Of a DNA stretch of 64,000 nt, positions 43,821-52,924 are shown in pieces. The DNA is from Shewanella decolorationis S12 (GTDB taxonomy: Bacteria > Pseudomonadota > Gammaproteobacteria > Enterobacterales > Shewanellaceae): positions 1 through 64,000 of the forward strand of contig NZ_AXZL01000071.1 of assembly GCF_000485795.1 (NCBI RefSeq), written 5' to 3'. The notes under the pieces are model-generated. The model did no database searches. It saw only the letters and a list, made by a program, of their open reading frames with translations, and had not been told where the DNA came from. The position numbers and the translations under genes are program-made. Each line of letters starts with the position of its first letter. Within the stretch, counting starts at the first letter, position 1.

Positions 43821-46800
43821 TTAGTTTGCGTCGATACTCATATTCACCTGCGCCGCATCTTGGCTCAAGGTGACGCGGCTCTCGAGTAGGAAAATCCGCT
43901 CTGGCGCGATCCCTTTACTGTCGACAAGATAGGCTTTAACCGCTTTTGCTCTTTCTTGCGCTAAATCTCCCAATCTATCGGGGCTGACGGTTTGCGCTTT
44001 GAGCGTAAGGTTATACAGCGCAATATGCCAACGAGTGGTGAGTTCTTCTTTGCTCAGTGGCGTATCTTTGGTCTCGGCAACAATAGTGTCTTTCACATCA
44101 TCCGGATTGGTTTTGACTTCCTGCTCGTACAGTTTGACCAGCGCATCGGCCAGAGGGCCTTCGCTTGGGAATTGGCTCGGACTGAGATCTGCGGGTAATT
44201 CCGTCAGTGGCAGATTGGCTAGCGTGGCCAGCTTGCGCTTCATCATGCGCTCGGCAATCGCTTGGCTATCCTTGACGGCATCCACGCTGCCCTCAAGACT
44301 CAATTTGAGCATTGGGCGATCGTCCAAGCCTTTAGCAAGTTTATCTAAGCTTTCCTGCTCAGTTGGGCTGAGTACAAACTGCCCTGGATTGAAGGGGATT
44401 TTATCCAATGTTTCATCTGAGCCTACCAGACCCGCAAGGAAAGAGAAGGGCGCTGTCACGGCTTTGGTGATCACATTGGTGATGGCCGTCATGATAATGC
44501 TGCCGACACTAAAGCTGGGGGAGTCTAAGTCGCCGGAGACTTCCATCCCAAGGTCTATCACGCCGTGGCGGTCCTGCAACAGAGCAATCGCTAATGTCAC
44601 GGGCAAACTGGTGGCTAAGTCACTGTTGCTGCGTTTACCTAGTTTGAGCTGATCAATCACTAAGTGGTTGCTGCCCTTGAGTTGGTTTTGCTCCAGTTTG
44701 TAGTTGAGTGCTAAGGATAATTGCCCCTTATCGATGTAATAGCCTGCATAGGTGCCTGAATAAGGATTGACAGAGGTTAACTCGACACTCTTAAACACTA
44801 GGTCTAAGTCAAGATAAGGCTTATCCAGTAGTGGGTTAATATCCCCTTTTAAGGTCACTGGCGCATACCGATCGATTTTCCCTTTAATATCGACCGATGC
44901 TGTAGTGCCGGGTTTGGAGGATAAGTGGCTGATATTGCCTTCAAGCTGCTCAATGCCAGAGGCAAAGTTAGGCGTGAGTGAGTTATCGGCGAAAAATGCC
45001 GAGCCTTGGTTAAAGCTGATTTTCTGAATATCTAAGCTTAACTCGGGCTGCTTAGCCGTTGCATCGGGGCTGCTCTGCAGCTTGACCTCTGTCTTGGCCG
45101 TTGTCGCAGTCGTCTTAGGGGCGTCAGTCGCAGGCGTTTCCACAATCAGATTACTGATATTGGTCGTGCGATCCTTAGCGATAACTACCTTAGCGTAGGG
45201 CTGATTAAAGCTTAAATGGTCGATATTAATTTTATTCAGCTGTTGGTCGAAATCGAGCTGATTAATATGCATTTTTTGCCATTTAACCAAAGGGGCTTTA
45301 CGAATGTTGTCGAGGATACTCAAATCATCCAGTTCAACACTGCCTTGATAAATCGCTTTGCCTTTACCGTCGGCATTTAGCTTACCCTCACTGCTGAACA
45401 GGCCGCTGCTGAGCTGCATATTCACATAGGGCGCAAGGTAAGGTTGGAATTGGGCTAAGGCGAGCCGCTCGACTTTAAGGTCAGCGTTAATTGACTCACT
45501 GGGCACATCGACTTGCCCCTTGGAGATAAACCGTCCTTTATCATTTAGAGCAAAGGAAAGCTCGTATTCGATGGGCGCTTTTAAATCACTCACAATGGCT
45601 TGTGTTGTAAAATTAAGGGGATAAACACGCCATTGCTGTGCGGTTTGGGTGAGTTTATGTTCCTCAAGGTGAATATCGTAGTTTTCGATACTCAGGCCGC
45701 CCAGAGTCACTAACCAAGCATCTTGCTGTTCGGTTGCGCTCGTATCCGAGACCGCTTGTGAAGCCGATGCGACTGACGCGTTCGTTTCAACTGTCGCCTC
45801 TGGTGTTTGTGCTTCAACTGACATGTTCGGCGTTATGGTATCTGTGCTGGCAGCCATAGTTTTTGGCATTAACAGCTGCGCTAAATCGATGCCTTGTTCA
45901 TCCAGCTTGGCTTTAAGGCTTAAGCCCTCACTGTGGATTTGCTTAATGTCGACGCGCTGCTTGGTGAGGTTGAGGTTAATTCCATCAATCGCTAGCAAGG
46001 GTAAGGCGATAACGGACTGGTCGCCATTGAGTAAATCAACTTTCTCTACAATCACTTGGCTGCGATCGGCTGTAAGTTGTAGGTTACCATCCGTCGGTAA
46101 CTCAACTTGGTAATGACTGCTGATACTGAGTTCACCCGCCGCCAGTTTTACCTTGAATTGGTCAGCTACAAATGGCCAGAGTGGGGCGAGTTGCAGTTTG
46201 GCGAGCTGTGCATCCCCGACAAGCTTAAAAGGGAAAAGCTGGAATTGTCCGGCAAGGCTGACTTCGCCCGCATGGGCATCCTGCAACTGCGCGACAAATT
46301 GGTTATGCAGAATGCTCGCAGGATTCGATGTAGAGTTGGCCTGAGTTGTAGGCTTATCCTGAGATGTCGTCGCTTGAGTATTTGTAGGGCTAGCCGGATT
46401 GGCCGTCATCAAATACTCAGTATCTAACTGACTGAGTTTGAAGTTGATATTGGGGTAATCAACCAAAGCCTTAGTGATTTTATCATCAAATTTGACTTTG
46501 CCCGCCGTTAAGCGGAATTCACCTAATATCACTCGCGGTGGGTGGGTACTTTCTGTAGCGGTTTCAGGCTCACTCGGCGTTTTAGCCTGATTGAGGGTGG
46601 TAATAATATCGTCGAAGTTAAACTGGGTTTTCCCTTGGGTTTGAAACCGACTCATATTGGCGAAGGGACCTTGCAGCTGGATATGATCAATCACCACGGC
46701 TTGATTAAATACCGACTGCCAAAAGTTGACTTCAAACTGCAGCTGAGATAATCCCGCAAAAGCTTGATTATCTTTCTCTTTAACTTCGAACTGTTCGATA

Positions 46801-47024
46801 TTGACTTGGAAGGTAAAAGGATTGACCCGCATATTCTGTAATGTCACAGGACGACCCAGTACTTCTGCAAGCTTCTCTGGGGCGAAAGACACTACGGCCT
46901 TGGGGAGTACCAGTCCAAGGATAATCAGGTAACTTAAGTAGATTATCGTTAAATAGGCGAGAACTCGTTGGTATCGAGGACGGCTAAAGAACGCCAGTTT
47001 TAACCGTGATAGCTGAGTCAACAT
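43821..47024 (-). CDS. Large DUF748 (AsmA-like) membrane-associated protein
   Basis: 1067 aa. One N-terminal membrane helix (residues ~20-45, VLAYLTIIYLSYLIILGLVLPKAV) is followed by a long periplasmic region of repeated beta-strands. DUF748 blocks of the AsmA/TamB type are recognisable (PVTLQNMRVNPFTFQVNIEQFEV, and a C-terminal HLVIDQLKLGKR...LPVTLAIALLQDRHGVIDLGMEVSGDLDSPSFSVG). The last ~150 residues (ERAKAVKAYLVDSKGIAPERIFLLESR) look OmpA-like. Members are linked to envelope lipid traffic or integrity. Two Thr/Ala/Gln-rich linkers are present. Confidence 0.88.
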   Translation of the reverse strand: MLTQLSRLKLAFFSRPRYQRVLAYLTIIYLSYLIILGLVLPKAVVSFAPEKLAEVLGRPVTLQNMRVNPFTFQVNIEQFEVKEKDNQAFAGLSQLQFEVNFWQSVFNQAVVIDHIQLQGPFANMSRFQTQGKTQFNFDDIITTLNQAKTPSEPETATESTHPPRVILGEFRLTAGKVKFDDKITKALVDYPNINFKLSQLDTEYLMTANPASPTNTQATTSQDKPTTQANSTSNPASILHNQFVAQLQDAHAGEVSLAGQFQLFPFKLVGDAQLAKLQLAPLWPFVADQFKVKLAAGELSISSHYQVELPTDGNLQLTADRSQVIVEKVDLLNGDQSVIALPLLAIDGINLNLTKQRVDIKQIHSEGLSLKAKLDEQGIDLAQLLMPKTMAASTDTITPNMSVEAQTPEATVETNASVASASQAVSDTSATEQQDAWLVTLGGLSIENYDIHLEEHKLTQTAQQWRVYPLNFTTQAIVSDLKAPIEYELSFALNDKGRFISKGQVDVPSESINADLKVERLALAQFQPYLAPYVNMQLSSGLFSSEGKLNADGKGKAIYQGSVELDDLSILDNIRKAPLVKWQKMHINQLDFDQQLNKINIDHLSFNQPYAKVVIAKDRTTNISNLIVETPATDAPKTTATTAKTEVKLQSSPDATAKQPELSLDIQKISFNQGSAFFADNSLTPNFASGIEQLEGNISHLSSKPGTTASVDIKGKIDRYAPVTLKGDINPLLDKPYLDLDLVFKSVELTSVNPYSGTYAGYYIDKGQLSLALNYKLEQNQLKGSNHLVIDQLKLGKRSNSDLATSLPVTLAIALLQDRHGVIDLGMEVSGDLDSPSFSVGSIIMTAITNVITKAVTAPFSFLAGLVGSDETLDKIPFNPGQFVLSPTEQESLDKLAKGLDDRPMLKLSLEGSVDAVKDSQAIAERMMKRKLATLANLPLTELPADLSPSQFPSEGPLADALVKLYEQEVKTNPDDVKDTIVAETKDTPLSKEELTTRWHIALYNLTLKAQTVSPDRLGDLAQERAKAVKAYLVDSKGIAPERIFLLESRVTLSQDAAQVNMSIDAN

Positions 47025-47255
47025 AGTGAGATTAAGGCTCCAATACGCACGTAGGCGCGAAATCTATCAATAAATGCGACTATTCTAGCGAATAATGCTC
47101 ATCTGTACATGAGTTGTTTTTAGTTTTTCCAATTAAATCTGAGCATTACCTTATGGTAACGAGTTTGAACGTCAAGCAATATTAAAAGATAACGTTTTGC
47201 TCACAGCAGTAACCTTATCTGCCTATTAAGCGTAATTATATGCAAGAGGGGCGCT

Positions 47256-47636
47256 CTAGGCTGAGAGGTAACTTATCGCCGCGATAATGGCGCCCTGTGG
47301 ATCTTTTATCCAACAAAAGCGGCCCACTTTAGGAATATCCTCTGGGCCAAAGAGAATATCACCACCGAGTTTTTTGGCATTTATTGCGACCAAATCCACA
47401 TCGGCGACGGTAACATAGCCAGTCCAATGAGAAGGCAATGACGGGATCAGATTATCGGTAATACCACCAATACCCAAGCCTTGATTTTCGATCAAATGAT
47501 ACTGCCCGTGGGGCATTTTTACCGTTCTAAACTGCCAACCAAATACTTCACCGTAAAAACGCATGGCTTCTTCGGTATTGTGGGTTGTGAGTTCATGCCA
47601 ACCTAAAGCTCCAGCGGTATTAAATGCAGAGTCCAT
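47256..47636 (-). CDS. VOC (glyoxalase-fold) family protein
   Basis: 126 aa, two beta-alpha-beta-beta-beta units of the vicinal oxygen chelate fold: WHELTTHNTEEAMRFYGEVFGWQF and GYVTVADVDLVAINAKKLGGDILFGPEDIPKVGRFCWIKDPQGAIIAAI. The metal ligands are not all obvious by eye. Resembles bacterial glyoxalase/bleomycin-resistance-type proteins; substrate unknown. A second VOC gene lies at 48767. Confidence 0.85.
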   Translation of the reverse strand: MDSAFNTAGALGWHELTTHNTEEAMRFYGEVFGWQFRTVKMPHGQYHLIENQGLGIGGITDNLIPSLPSHWTGYVTVADVDLVAINAKKLGGDILFGPEDIPKVGRFCWIKDPQGAIIAAISYLSA

Positions 47637-47988
47637 AAGCGCAGCCCTTATGTTTTAAGTTATTGAGTCATGTTGTAATGCAATGGTCACTTTCAGTGTA
47701 GACGATGCTTTTCAATAATTCCTAAGCTGCGCGATAAATCTGCAATTATTTTTCCTAAAAATCATTAAACTAAGTTAATGTTAATTAATGAAATAACCTC
47801 ATTGACCCCACTCGCTGTTAGCGATGTAAGGCTAACCCAGCTAGTGCTTGAGTTAGCTGGGTTTGCGCGATGTTTTATCGGTATTCGGCTCCATTTCTCA
47901 TCCTTTTTCAGCATTAGACCTACATCCCCTTCGCTTGTTAAACTAGCGCCATTTGCAATCGCATCGATAGCTTAAGAGGGGAGTAAGA
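47637..47988. other. Non-coding region with a hairpin, before DUF445
   Basis: This 352-base gap lies between the divergent VOC and DUF445 genes. It contains a hairpin (AACCCAGCTA / TAGCTGGGTT, 47834-47863) with a 10-base loop, about 125 bases before the DUF445 start. No gene or known riboswitch is recognised. Confidence 0.5.
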
Positions 47989-48693
47989 TTGAATAAGAGT
48001 TTAGTGACAAATGTGCTAGCGGCCATTTGCGTTGCATTGGGATACGCATTGAGCCAACCCATTCTGTTTAATGTTGGTTTATTTGCTTTATCTGGCGCCA
48101 TTACTAACTGGCTTGCGGTGTATATGCTGTTTGAGAAGGTCCCAGGTTTGTACGGTTCGGGCGTCGTGCCATCGCGTTTTGAAGAATTCAAAGCGGGGAT
48201 TGCACATCTTATGATGAAACAGTTCTTCACCACTGAGAATATCGACCGTTTTCTGTCGGAAAAAGAGGGAATTAGCCAAATCGATTTAGCGCCTGTGATT
48301 GATAAAGTGGACTTAGCGCCATCCTTTGATGCCTTAGTTAATACTGTGGCACAATCTTCCTTCGGGGGCATGTTATCTATGTTTGGCGGTACAGAGGCGT
48401 TAATGCCGTTAAAGGAACCCTTTATCGAGAAGATGAAAGCCTCTTTGGTGGAAATGTCCGAGAGTGAGCAGTTCCGCAACTTATTGAAACAAGAAATTGA
48501 ACAGCCGAATGTAATGGCCGATCTACAAACGAAGATCGCCAATATCGTTGAACAACGCCTAAATGAATTAACGCCGCAAATGGTTAAGCAAATCGTGCAG
48601 GAGATGATCCAAACACATTTAGGCTGGCTCGTAGTGTGGGGCGGGGTATTTGGTGGCGCCATCGGACTTGTCGCCGCCTTAGTACAAGGTTAA
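47989..48693 (+). CDS. DUF445 membrane protein
   Basis: 234 aa. Hydrophobic segments lie at the N-terminus (LAAICVALGYALSQPILFNVGLFALSGAITNWLAVYMLF) and C-terminus (LGWLVVWGGVFGGAIGLVAAL), with a soluble helical domain between. The block AITNWLAVYMLFEKVPGLYGSGVVPSRFEEFK is characteristic of DUF445. Function unknown. The start is TTG 47989, with GAGGGGAG at good spacing. Confidence 0.87.
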   Translation: MNKSLVTNVLAAICVALGYALSQPILFNVGLFALSGAITNWLAVYMLFEKVPGLYGSGVVPSRFEEFKAGIAHLMMKQFFTTENIDRFLSEKEGISQIDLAPVIDKVDLAPSFDALVNTVAQSSFGGMLSMFGGTEALMPLKEPFIEKMKASLVEMSESEQFRNLLKQEIEQPNVMADLQTKIANIVEQRLNELTPQMVKQIVQEMIQTHLGWLVVWGGVFGGAIGLVAALVQG

Positions 48694-48714
48694 TCTGGCA
48701 ATAGCCAGCATACT

Positions 48715-48743
48715 AAAGGGAGCATTGGCTCCCTTTTTGTTTG
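48715..48743 (+). terminator. Terminator after DUF445 gene
   Basis: AAAGGGAGC-ATTG-GCTCCCTTT: 9-bp perfect stem with a 4-base loop followed by TTGTTTG, 22 bases after the stop. Confidence 0.92.
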
Positions 48744-48766
48744 ATTAATCATGAGCAGGGAAGATT

Positions 48767-49111
48767 ATGGATCATCACAGTATTAATTATTTAGAAATCC
48801 CCACCACAGATATTGGTCTTTCGAAGGCCTTCTTTAATACGGTATTTGGTTGGCGCTTTGAGGATTACGGCCCGCAGTACAGCTGTTTTATTGATGCGGG
48901 GATCACGGGTGGTTTTTATCAAGCTGAGGTGAGTTTTAACCTCGAAAAAGGTTGTCCGTTGATCGTGTTGTACAGCAAGGACTTAGAACAGACACAAGCA
49001 GCGGTGAAGGCAGCGGGCGGCGCTATCAGTACAGATATTTTCAGCTTCCCCGGCGGACGGCGTTTTCATTTTATTGAGCCAGCTGGCAACGAATATGCGG
49101 TCTGGTCATAG
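48767..49111 (+). CDS. VOC (glyoxalase-fold) family protein
   Basis: 114 aa. VOC fold with NYLEIPTTDIGLSKAFFNTVFGWRFEDYG at the N-terminus and PLIVLYSKDLEQTQAAVKAAGGAISTDIFSFPGGRRFHFIEPAGNEYAVW at the end. It shares the fold but is not closely related to the protein ending at 47256. The start lies 24 bases after a terminator, so it begins a new transcript. Its 3' end overlaps the DUF1289 gene by 17 bases. Substrate unknown. Confidence 0.86.
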   Translation: MDHHSINYLEIPTTDIGLSKAFFNTVFGWRFEDYGPQYSCFIDAGITGGFYQAEVSFNLEKGCPLIVLYSKDLEQTQAAVKAAGGAISTDIFSFPGGRRFHFIEPAGNEYAVWS

Positions 49112-49301
49112 TAACCACCTCGAACATCCCTGTGTGCGAAATTGCTGCCTTGATGAGCAAGATATCTGTATGGGCTGCTTTAGGCATTTGGATGAGATTT
49201 TAGCTTGGCGCACTATGACGCAGTCGCAGCGCAATGACTGTTATTTCAGAATGGCCGAGCGAAAGGTTGCATTCGAGACAAAACGAAGCGCTAATCGTTA
49301 G
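49095..49301 (+). CDS. DUF1289 small Cys-rich protein
   Basis: 68 aa. The DUF1289 motif PCVRNCCLDEQDICMGCFRHLDEILAW contains the conserved Cys set (C..C..C..C), which probably binds a metal. ATG 49095 lies in the end of the VOC gene, so the two are likely translationally coupled. Function unknown. Family length is typical (~60-70 aa). Confidence 0.83.
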   Translation: MRSGHSNHLEHPCVRNCCLDEQDICMGCFRHLDEILAWRTMTQSQRNDCYFRMAERKVAFETKRSANR

Positions 49302-49393
49302 CTAAGTGACTTAATAGTAAGAGAAAAATACGGCGCGTTAGTGAATACGAAGGGATAAAGCTAAAGCGCCGTAGGATTCTCGTTAAACGGGGG

Positions 49394-50284
49394 TTAAACG
49401 GGGTCAACCACAATATGTTCCAGCTCAATGGCGGCAACGGCATGTAAAGCATCCATTGCTGCGCCCACTAAACTGATTTTTCCCTGTGATGATTCTACCA
49501 ACACCGCTCGGCGAATTTCGCCAAAATCACGGTTATGTCGAGTGAGATTCGATAGGGCCATCTGCATTGGCAGCATCGAAGGGTTAAATGCCGCGTTTTC
49601 AGCGTAGCGACCACAATAGGTTGCACCATCGGCGGTTTCCAATACAACGGCCGCGTAACTATGGGTATAAGGCGCATAGCTTAAGCCCGCATGATCTAAC
49701 GCCTCGATCACCATAGGATCGCTGCTATCGAGAGCAAATTCTGTTTCCTGCTTGACCAGCAAGGGTGACTGCACATTTAAGTCCTTCGGCCCAAACGCAT
49801 AGGGTAGGTAATAGGACAGTAAATGGCTGTCTTGCGAGGGCAAATGGATCTTGATTTGGCCACCCTCGACGAGTTCGTTCATAAACTGACGGCAATGACC
49901 GCAGGGGCTGGCATTGACTATCATGTCGACAATTTGGCTCTCGCCACTTAACCATGCGTGACTGATGGCGCTTTGCTCCGCATGTACAGAGTGGAACAGG
50001 GCCTCGCCGGGGAGTTCTAGGTTGGCGCCCATATAGATGTCACCACTTTTCCCTTTGGCAATCGCGCCGACATAAAACTCGCTGATCGGCGGTTTCGCTA
50101 AGGCGGCGGCAATAGGCAGTAGCGCTAGTAATACTTCGGCTTCAGTCATTTTGCTGCTTTGGACTAACTCTGCCAGTTGCTGTGCATTAATATGTCCCGC
50201 AAAGTTTTGATGTAAAAGCGGAATTAATGCGTCAGCCAATGGGGTTGGCAGCTGGGTTATGCTTTTGATAAATCTATCTTGCAT
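49394..50284 (-). CDS. cdd: Cytidine deaminase (double-domain type)
   Basis: 296 aa, converts cytidine or deoxycytidine to uridine or deoxyuridine for pyrimidine salvage. Zinc ligands and catalytic Glu are in HAEQ (H101, E103) and PCGHC (C128, C131), close to the E. coli numbers (102, 104, 129, 132). The C-terminal half is the non-catalytic duplicated domain found in E. coli-type enzymes. Monocistronic; two hairpins lie upstream, between it and sbcB. Confidence 0.96.
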   Translation of the reverse strand: MQDRFIKSITQLPTPLADALIPLLHQNFAGHINAQQLAELVQSSKMTEAEVLLALLPIAAALAKPPISEFYVGAIAKGKSGDIYMGANLELPGEALFHSVHAEQSAISHAWLSGESQIVDMIVNASPCGHCRQFMNELVEGGQIKIHLPSQDSHLLSYYLPYAFGPKDLNVQSPLLVKQETEFALDSSDPMVIEALDHAGLSYAPYTHSYAAVVLETADGATYCGRYAENAAFNPSMLPMQMALSNLTRHNRDFGEIRRAVLVESSQGKISLVGAAMDALHAVAAIELEHIVVDPV

Positions 50285-50338
50285 TTCCCGACTCCTTGTT
50301 TGTTAAGTTCATGGAAGAACATTCTAGTAATTTTGTTA

Positions 50339-50429
50339 CGGTATAAATGCGATTTAGTTCGCGTTTATACCTCAATTTAACGCCAGATAAGTGACAACTG
50401 AAAGAAGTTATCAATGTCTGGCGTTAAAT
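50339..50429. repeat. Two inverted repeats between sbcB and cdd
   Basis: First: GGTATAAA-TGCG / CGCG-TTTATACC (50339-50370) with one mismatch and an 8-base loop. Second: ATTTAACGCCAGA / TCTGGCGTTAAAT (50375-50387 and 50417-50429), 13-bp perfect arms 29 bases apart. Both lie downstream of sbcB and upstream of cdd. There is no T tract, so structure in the mRNA or a nucleoside-response site is possible. Confidence 0.55.
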
Positions 50430-50496
50430 AACTGTCTTATCTGATTGAACTCTCTGCTTAGCGATTCGCTATCAGTGTTGTAGAGTGCGTGTAGCT

Positions 50497-51909
50497 TTAG
50501 AGCCCGCGTAGATAGTGACACAGGGCTGCGAGTAACTTCTGTTTGTGTTCATCACCCTCGGTATCTTGCAGCAGATTTTCAAGTTTGAGTAAATAATCTT
50601 GATCGCTCAAACGTTGTTGGCAGAAGCTGCGCCAACGCTGAGCTTCTTGATCATTCAGCTGCTCTGGGTAGTTACGTGCCCGATAGCGGAACAGCATCTC
50701 GGGTATGCGTCCATCATCAAACTGCAGATCCAGCGCCGCTAAATTTTGTGGCAAGGTATGGCGAATGATCTCCATCTTGGCTTTATCGGCGGGGCTGAAA
50801 AAACCACCCGAATACAGCATTAAGTCAGGATCTGTGGTTGTGACTTCGCCTTCATGCTCGAAGAGTTGTGCCAGTTTTTCCCGCAATTCTGGGTGAGCCT
50901 TTAAGCGTTTGTATTGTTCTCTCGCAAAGGCTTTATCGATATTGAGTCTTTCTGCCTGGGCATCATCCAAAATCTTGGCCGAGGTAATAAAAGGACATTT
51001 GTTAAGATGAACTTGTTTGACTGGGATAGGTAACTCATCTGCGGCAAGTTCGGCTCTTGGCGTATACATGCGAGTCTTTATTTGCTCGACATCTAACTCA
51101 AATAGTGGGCTTAAATCCATGGCTAAGTTAACGCAAATAATGGCGTTTTTGTTGCTTGGATGGTGGGCAACGGGGGCAATAAGAGTTGTACACCCCTGCT
51201 GCGCACTGATTTTGGAGCTTACATGGGCAAGCGGCTGCATATTCAACACATCGATTTGGGCACTCACGGCCTGTTTACGGCGCAGCTCAAAATAGTATTG
51301 ATATAACTTGGGTTGCTTTTCTTTAATCAGTTTGGCCATGGCAATGGTGGCGTACACATCGGACATGGCATCGTGGGCTTTTTCATGGCTTAAACCATTG
51401 GCTTGCGTCAGGTGCTCTAACTTAAAACTGGTCGAGCCATCTTCTTTTAATGGCCAATGGATCCCGTCTGGTCTAAACGCATAGCAAGCTCTGACTAAAT
51501 CGATGATATCCCAGCGTGTATTGCCATTTTGCCACTCGCGGGCATAGGGGTCGATAAAGTTACGGTAGAAACCGTAGCGGGTGACTTCATCGTCAAAACG
51601 TAAGGAGTTATAGCCTGCGACACAGGTATTCGGTTGGCTAAAGAGTGTATGAATACGGCCCATAAACTCGGTTTCAGGCAACCCCTTTAAATTGGCTAAT
51701 TGTGGTGTGATCCCTGTGATTAAAATGGCTTCGGGCGAGGGGAGATAATCCGTTGATTGTTTACAGTAAAAAGTCTCGGGTTCACTGATGATATTGAGAT
51801 CTAAGTCTGTGCGGATCCCGGCAAATTGGGCCGGTCTATCCTTGGCGGGATTAGCTCCGAAGGTTTCATAATCGTGCCAAAAAATACTTGGCTGAGATGC
51901 TGTATACAT
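50497..51909 (-). CDS. sbcB: Exodeoxyribonuclease I
   Basis: 470 aa 3'-5' single-strand DNA exonuclease. The DEDD nuclease motifs begin with FWHDYETFG (D13, E15; E. coli D15, E17), then a second Asp in NSLRFDDEVTRYGFYRNF and a third in EKAHDAMSDVYATIAMA. The SH3-like and C-terminal domains follow. ATG 51909 (MYTASQPSIFWHDYETFG) is chosen because E. coli ExoI starts similarly; ATG 51921 would add four residues. The ribosome-binding site is weak in both cases. Confidence 0.95.
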   Translation of the reverse strand: MYTASQPSIFWHDYETFGANPAKDRPAQFAGIRTDLDLNIISEPETFYCKQSTDYLPSPEAILITGITPQLANLKGLPETEFMGRIHTLFSQPNTCVAGYNSLRFDDEVTRYGFYRNFIDPYAREWQNGNTRWDIIDLVRACYAFRPDGIHWPLKEDGSTSFKLEHLTQANGLSHEKAHDAMSDVYATIAMAKLIKEKQPKLYQYYFELRRKQAVSAQIDVLNMQPLAHVSSKISAQQGCTTLIAPVAHHPSNKNAIICVNLAMDLSPLFELDVEQIKTRMYTPRAELAADELPIPVKQVHLNKCPFITSAKILDDAQAERLNIDKAFAREQYKRLKAHPELREKLAQLFEHEGEVTTTDPDLMLYSGGFFSPADKAKMEIIRHTLPQNLAALDLQFDDGRIPEMLFRYRARNYPEQLNDQEAQRWRSFCQQRLSDQDYLLKLENLLQDTEGDEHKQKLLAALCHYLRGL

Positions 51910-52084
51910 AATTTCAATCAAATGACGGTTTTATCGAATGATAGCATCTTAACACTTAAACTCACTGCAATATTCATTAGCAAAAACAGAGATTGAGAAA
52001 TTATATTGAAAAGATAAGCGCTTAAGAGGTGATCTTTACCTCGGTTGGCAGTTACAATTCCCCTTAGAACAGGGAATGAGTCTT

Positions 52085-52891
52085 ATGCATCATCAATATC
52101 TTAATGAACCTATGGTACTCGACGTTGGGCAGAGCTCGACGCTGACCTTAACCTTGCCCAGCAATATCAGTGATTTTATTGTGCTTGAGGCGATGGGGGG
52201 ACCATTGCTCGAGTTGATTGTGGTGTCTGAAACACCGCAGCCGCAGATTGCCGTCCGCTTTCAGCCTATCTTAGGACTCAAACTCAATGCCGAGATAGTA
52301 GAAGCGACAGGTTGTGCTTCATCAACGTCAAGACGCTTGGGGCAAGGAGTTCGGCTTTACCATCGTCTAGGCACAGCACCCAAATTTTGCGCGCAGGAAC
52401 TGCGGGCGGGTATTGTTATTAAAGTCGATGCGCAGGCTGGGATCAGTGTGTCACTGCAAGCAGCCTCTAAGTTTGAGCTGGTCGCCCTCGAGTCCGATGG
52501 AAGAGGTTTACATGAGCCCAAAGTGTTGATGATGGCGAAAGCGATATTAGCGCGGGAATATGACTATAATGCTACCGCTGAATACTTGGCAGTATGTTTG
52601 ACTGAAATTGAGCAAGTGCGGCTCGAACTACAAGCGTTTTTGCGGGGAGAGTTGGGGCATAGTCATTCGGGGTTAGCCGAAGAGGCAGTGCGACTTGATC
52701 CCTTACTGCAACAAAAGCGCCAATGGTTATTTCGCACTTATACGCATCTGTCCGAGCGCCCCAACTTTAATCGTGCAGCGAATGACGGTTTGAATATCGA
52801 TAAAGCCTTAAGGAAGCTCGAATGTTTTGAGCTGCTCGCCTCCCCAGAATTACTGCAAATGGTGGAGCGACTCATGGAAGATGAGGCATAA
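52085..52891 (+). CDS. Hypothetical protein upstream of rlmA
   Basis: 268 aa, not recognised. There is no signal peptide or membrane helix. The N-terminal half is beta-rich (LDVGQSSTLTLTLPSNISDFIVLEAMGGPLLELIVV); the C-terminal half (from about residue 150) is helical (KAILAREYDYNATAEYLAVCLTEIEQVRLELQAFL). The start is ATG 52085, with AGGGA 9 bases upstream; ATG 52076 lacks a properly spaced site. It lies 33 bases upstream of rlmA and may be co-transcribed with it. Confidence 0.7.
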   Translation: MHHQYLNEPMVLDVGQSSTLTLTLPSNISDFIVLEAMGGPLLELIVVSETPQPQIAVRFQPILGLKLNAEIVEATGCASSTSRRLGQGVRLYHRLGTAPKFCAQELRAGIVIKVDAQAGISVSLQAASKFELVALESDGRGLHEPKVLMMAKAILAREYDYNATAEYLAVCLTEIEQVRLELQAFLRGELGHSHSGLAEEAVRLDPLLQQKRQWLFRTYTHLSERPNFNRAANDGLNIDKALRKLECFELLASPELLQMVERLMEDEA

Positions 52892-52924
52892 GCCATACAT
52901 TCCAATCATTTATAGAGTTAACCA

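Noticed and set aside
43999..44652. 217-codon plus-strand frame inside the DUF748 gene
   Set aside because: It is the antisense of a conserved minus-strand gene, its product is Ser/Leu-rich without any domain, and no ribosome-binding site supports it.
47943..48662. 239-codon minus-strand frame opposite DUF445
   Set aside because: DUF445 on the plus strand has a conserved motif, membrane helices and a ribosome-binding site. The antisense frame has none of these.
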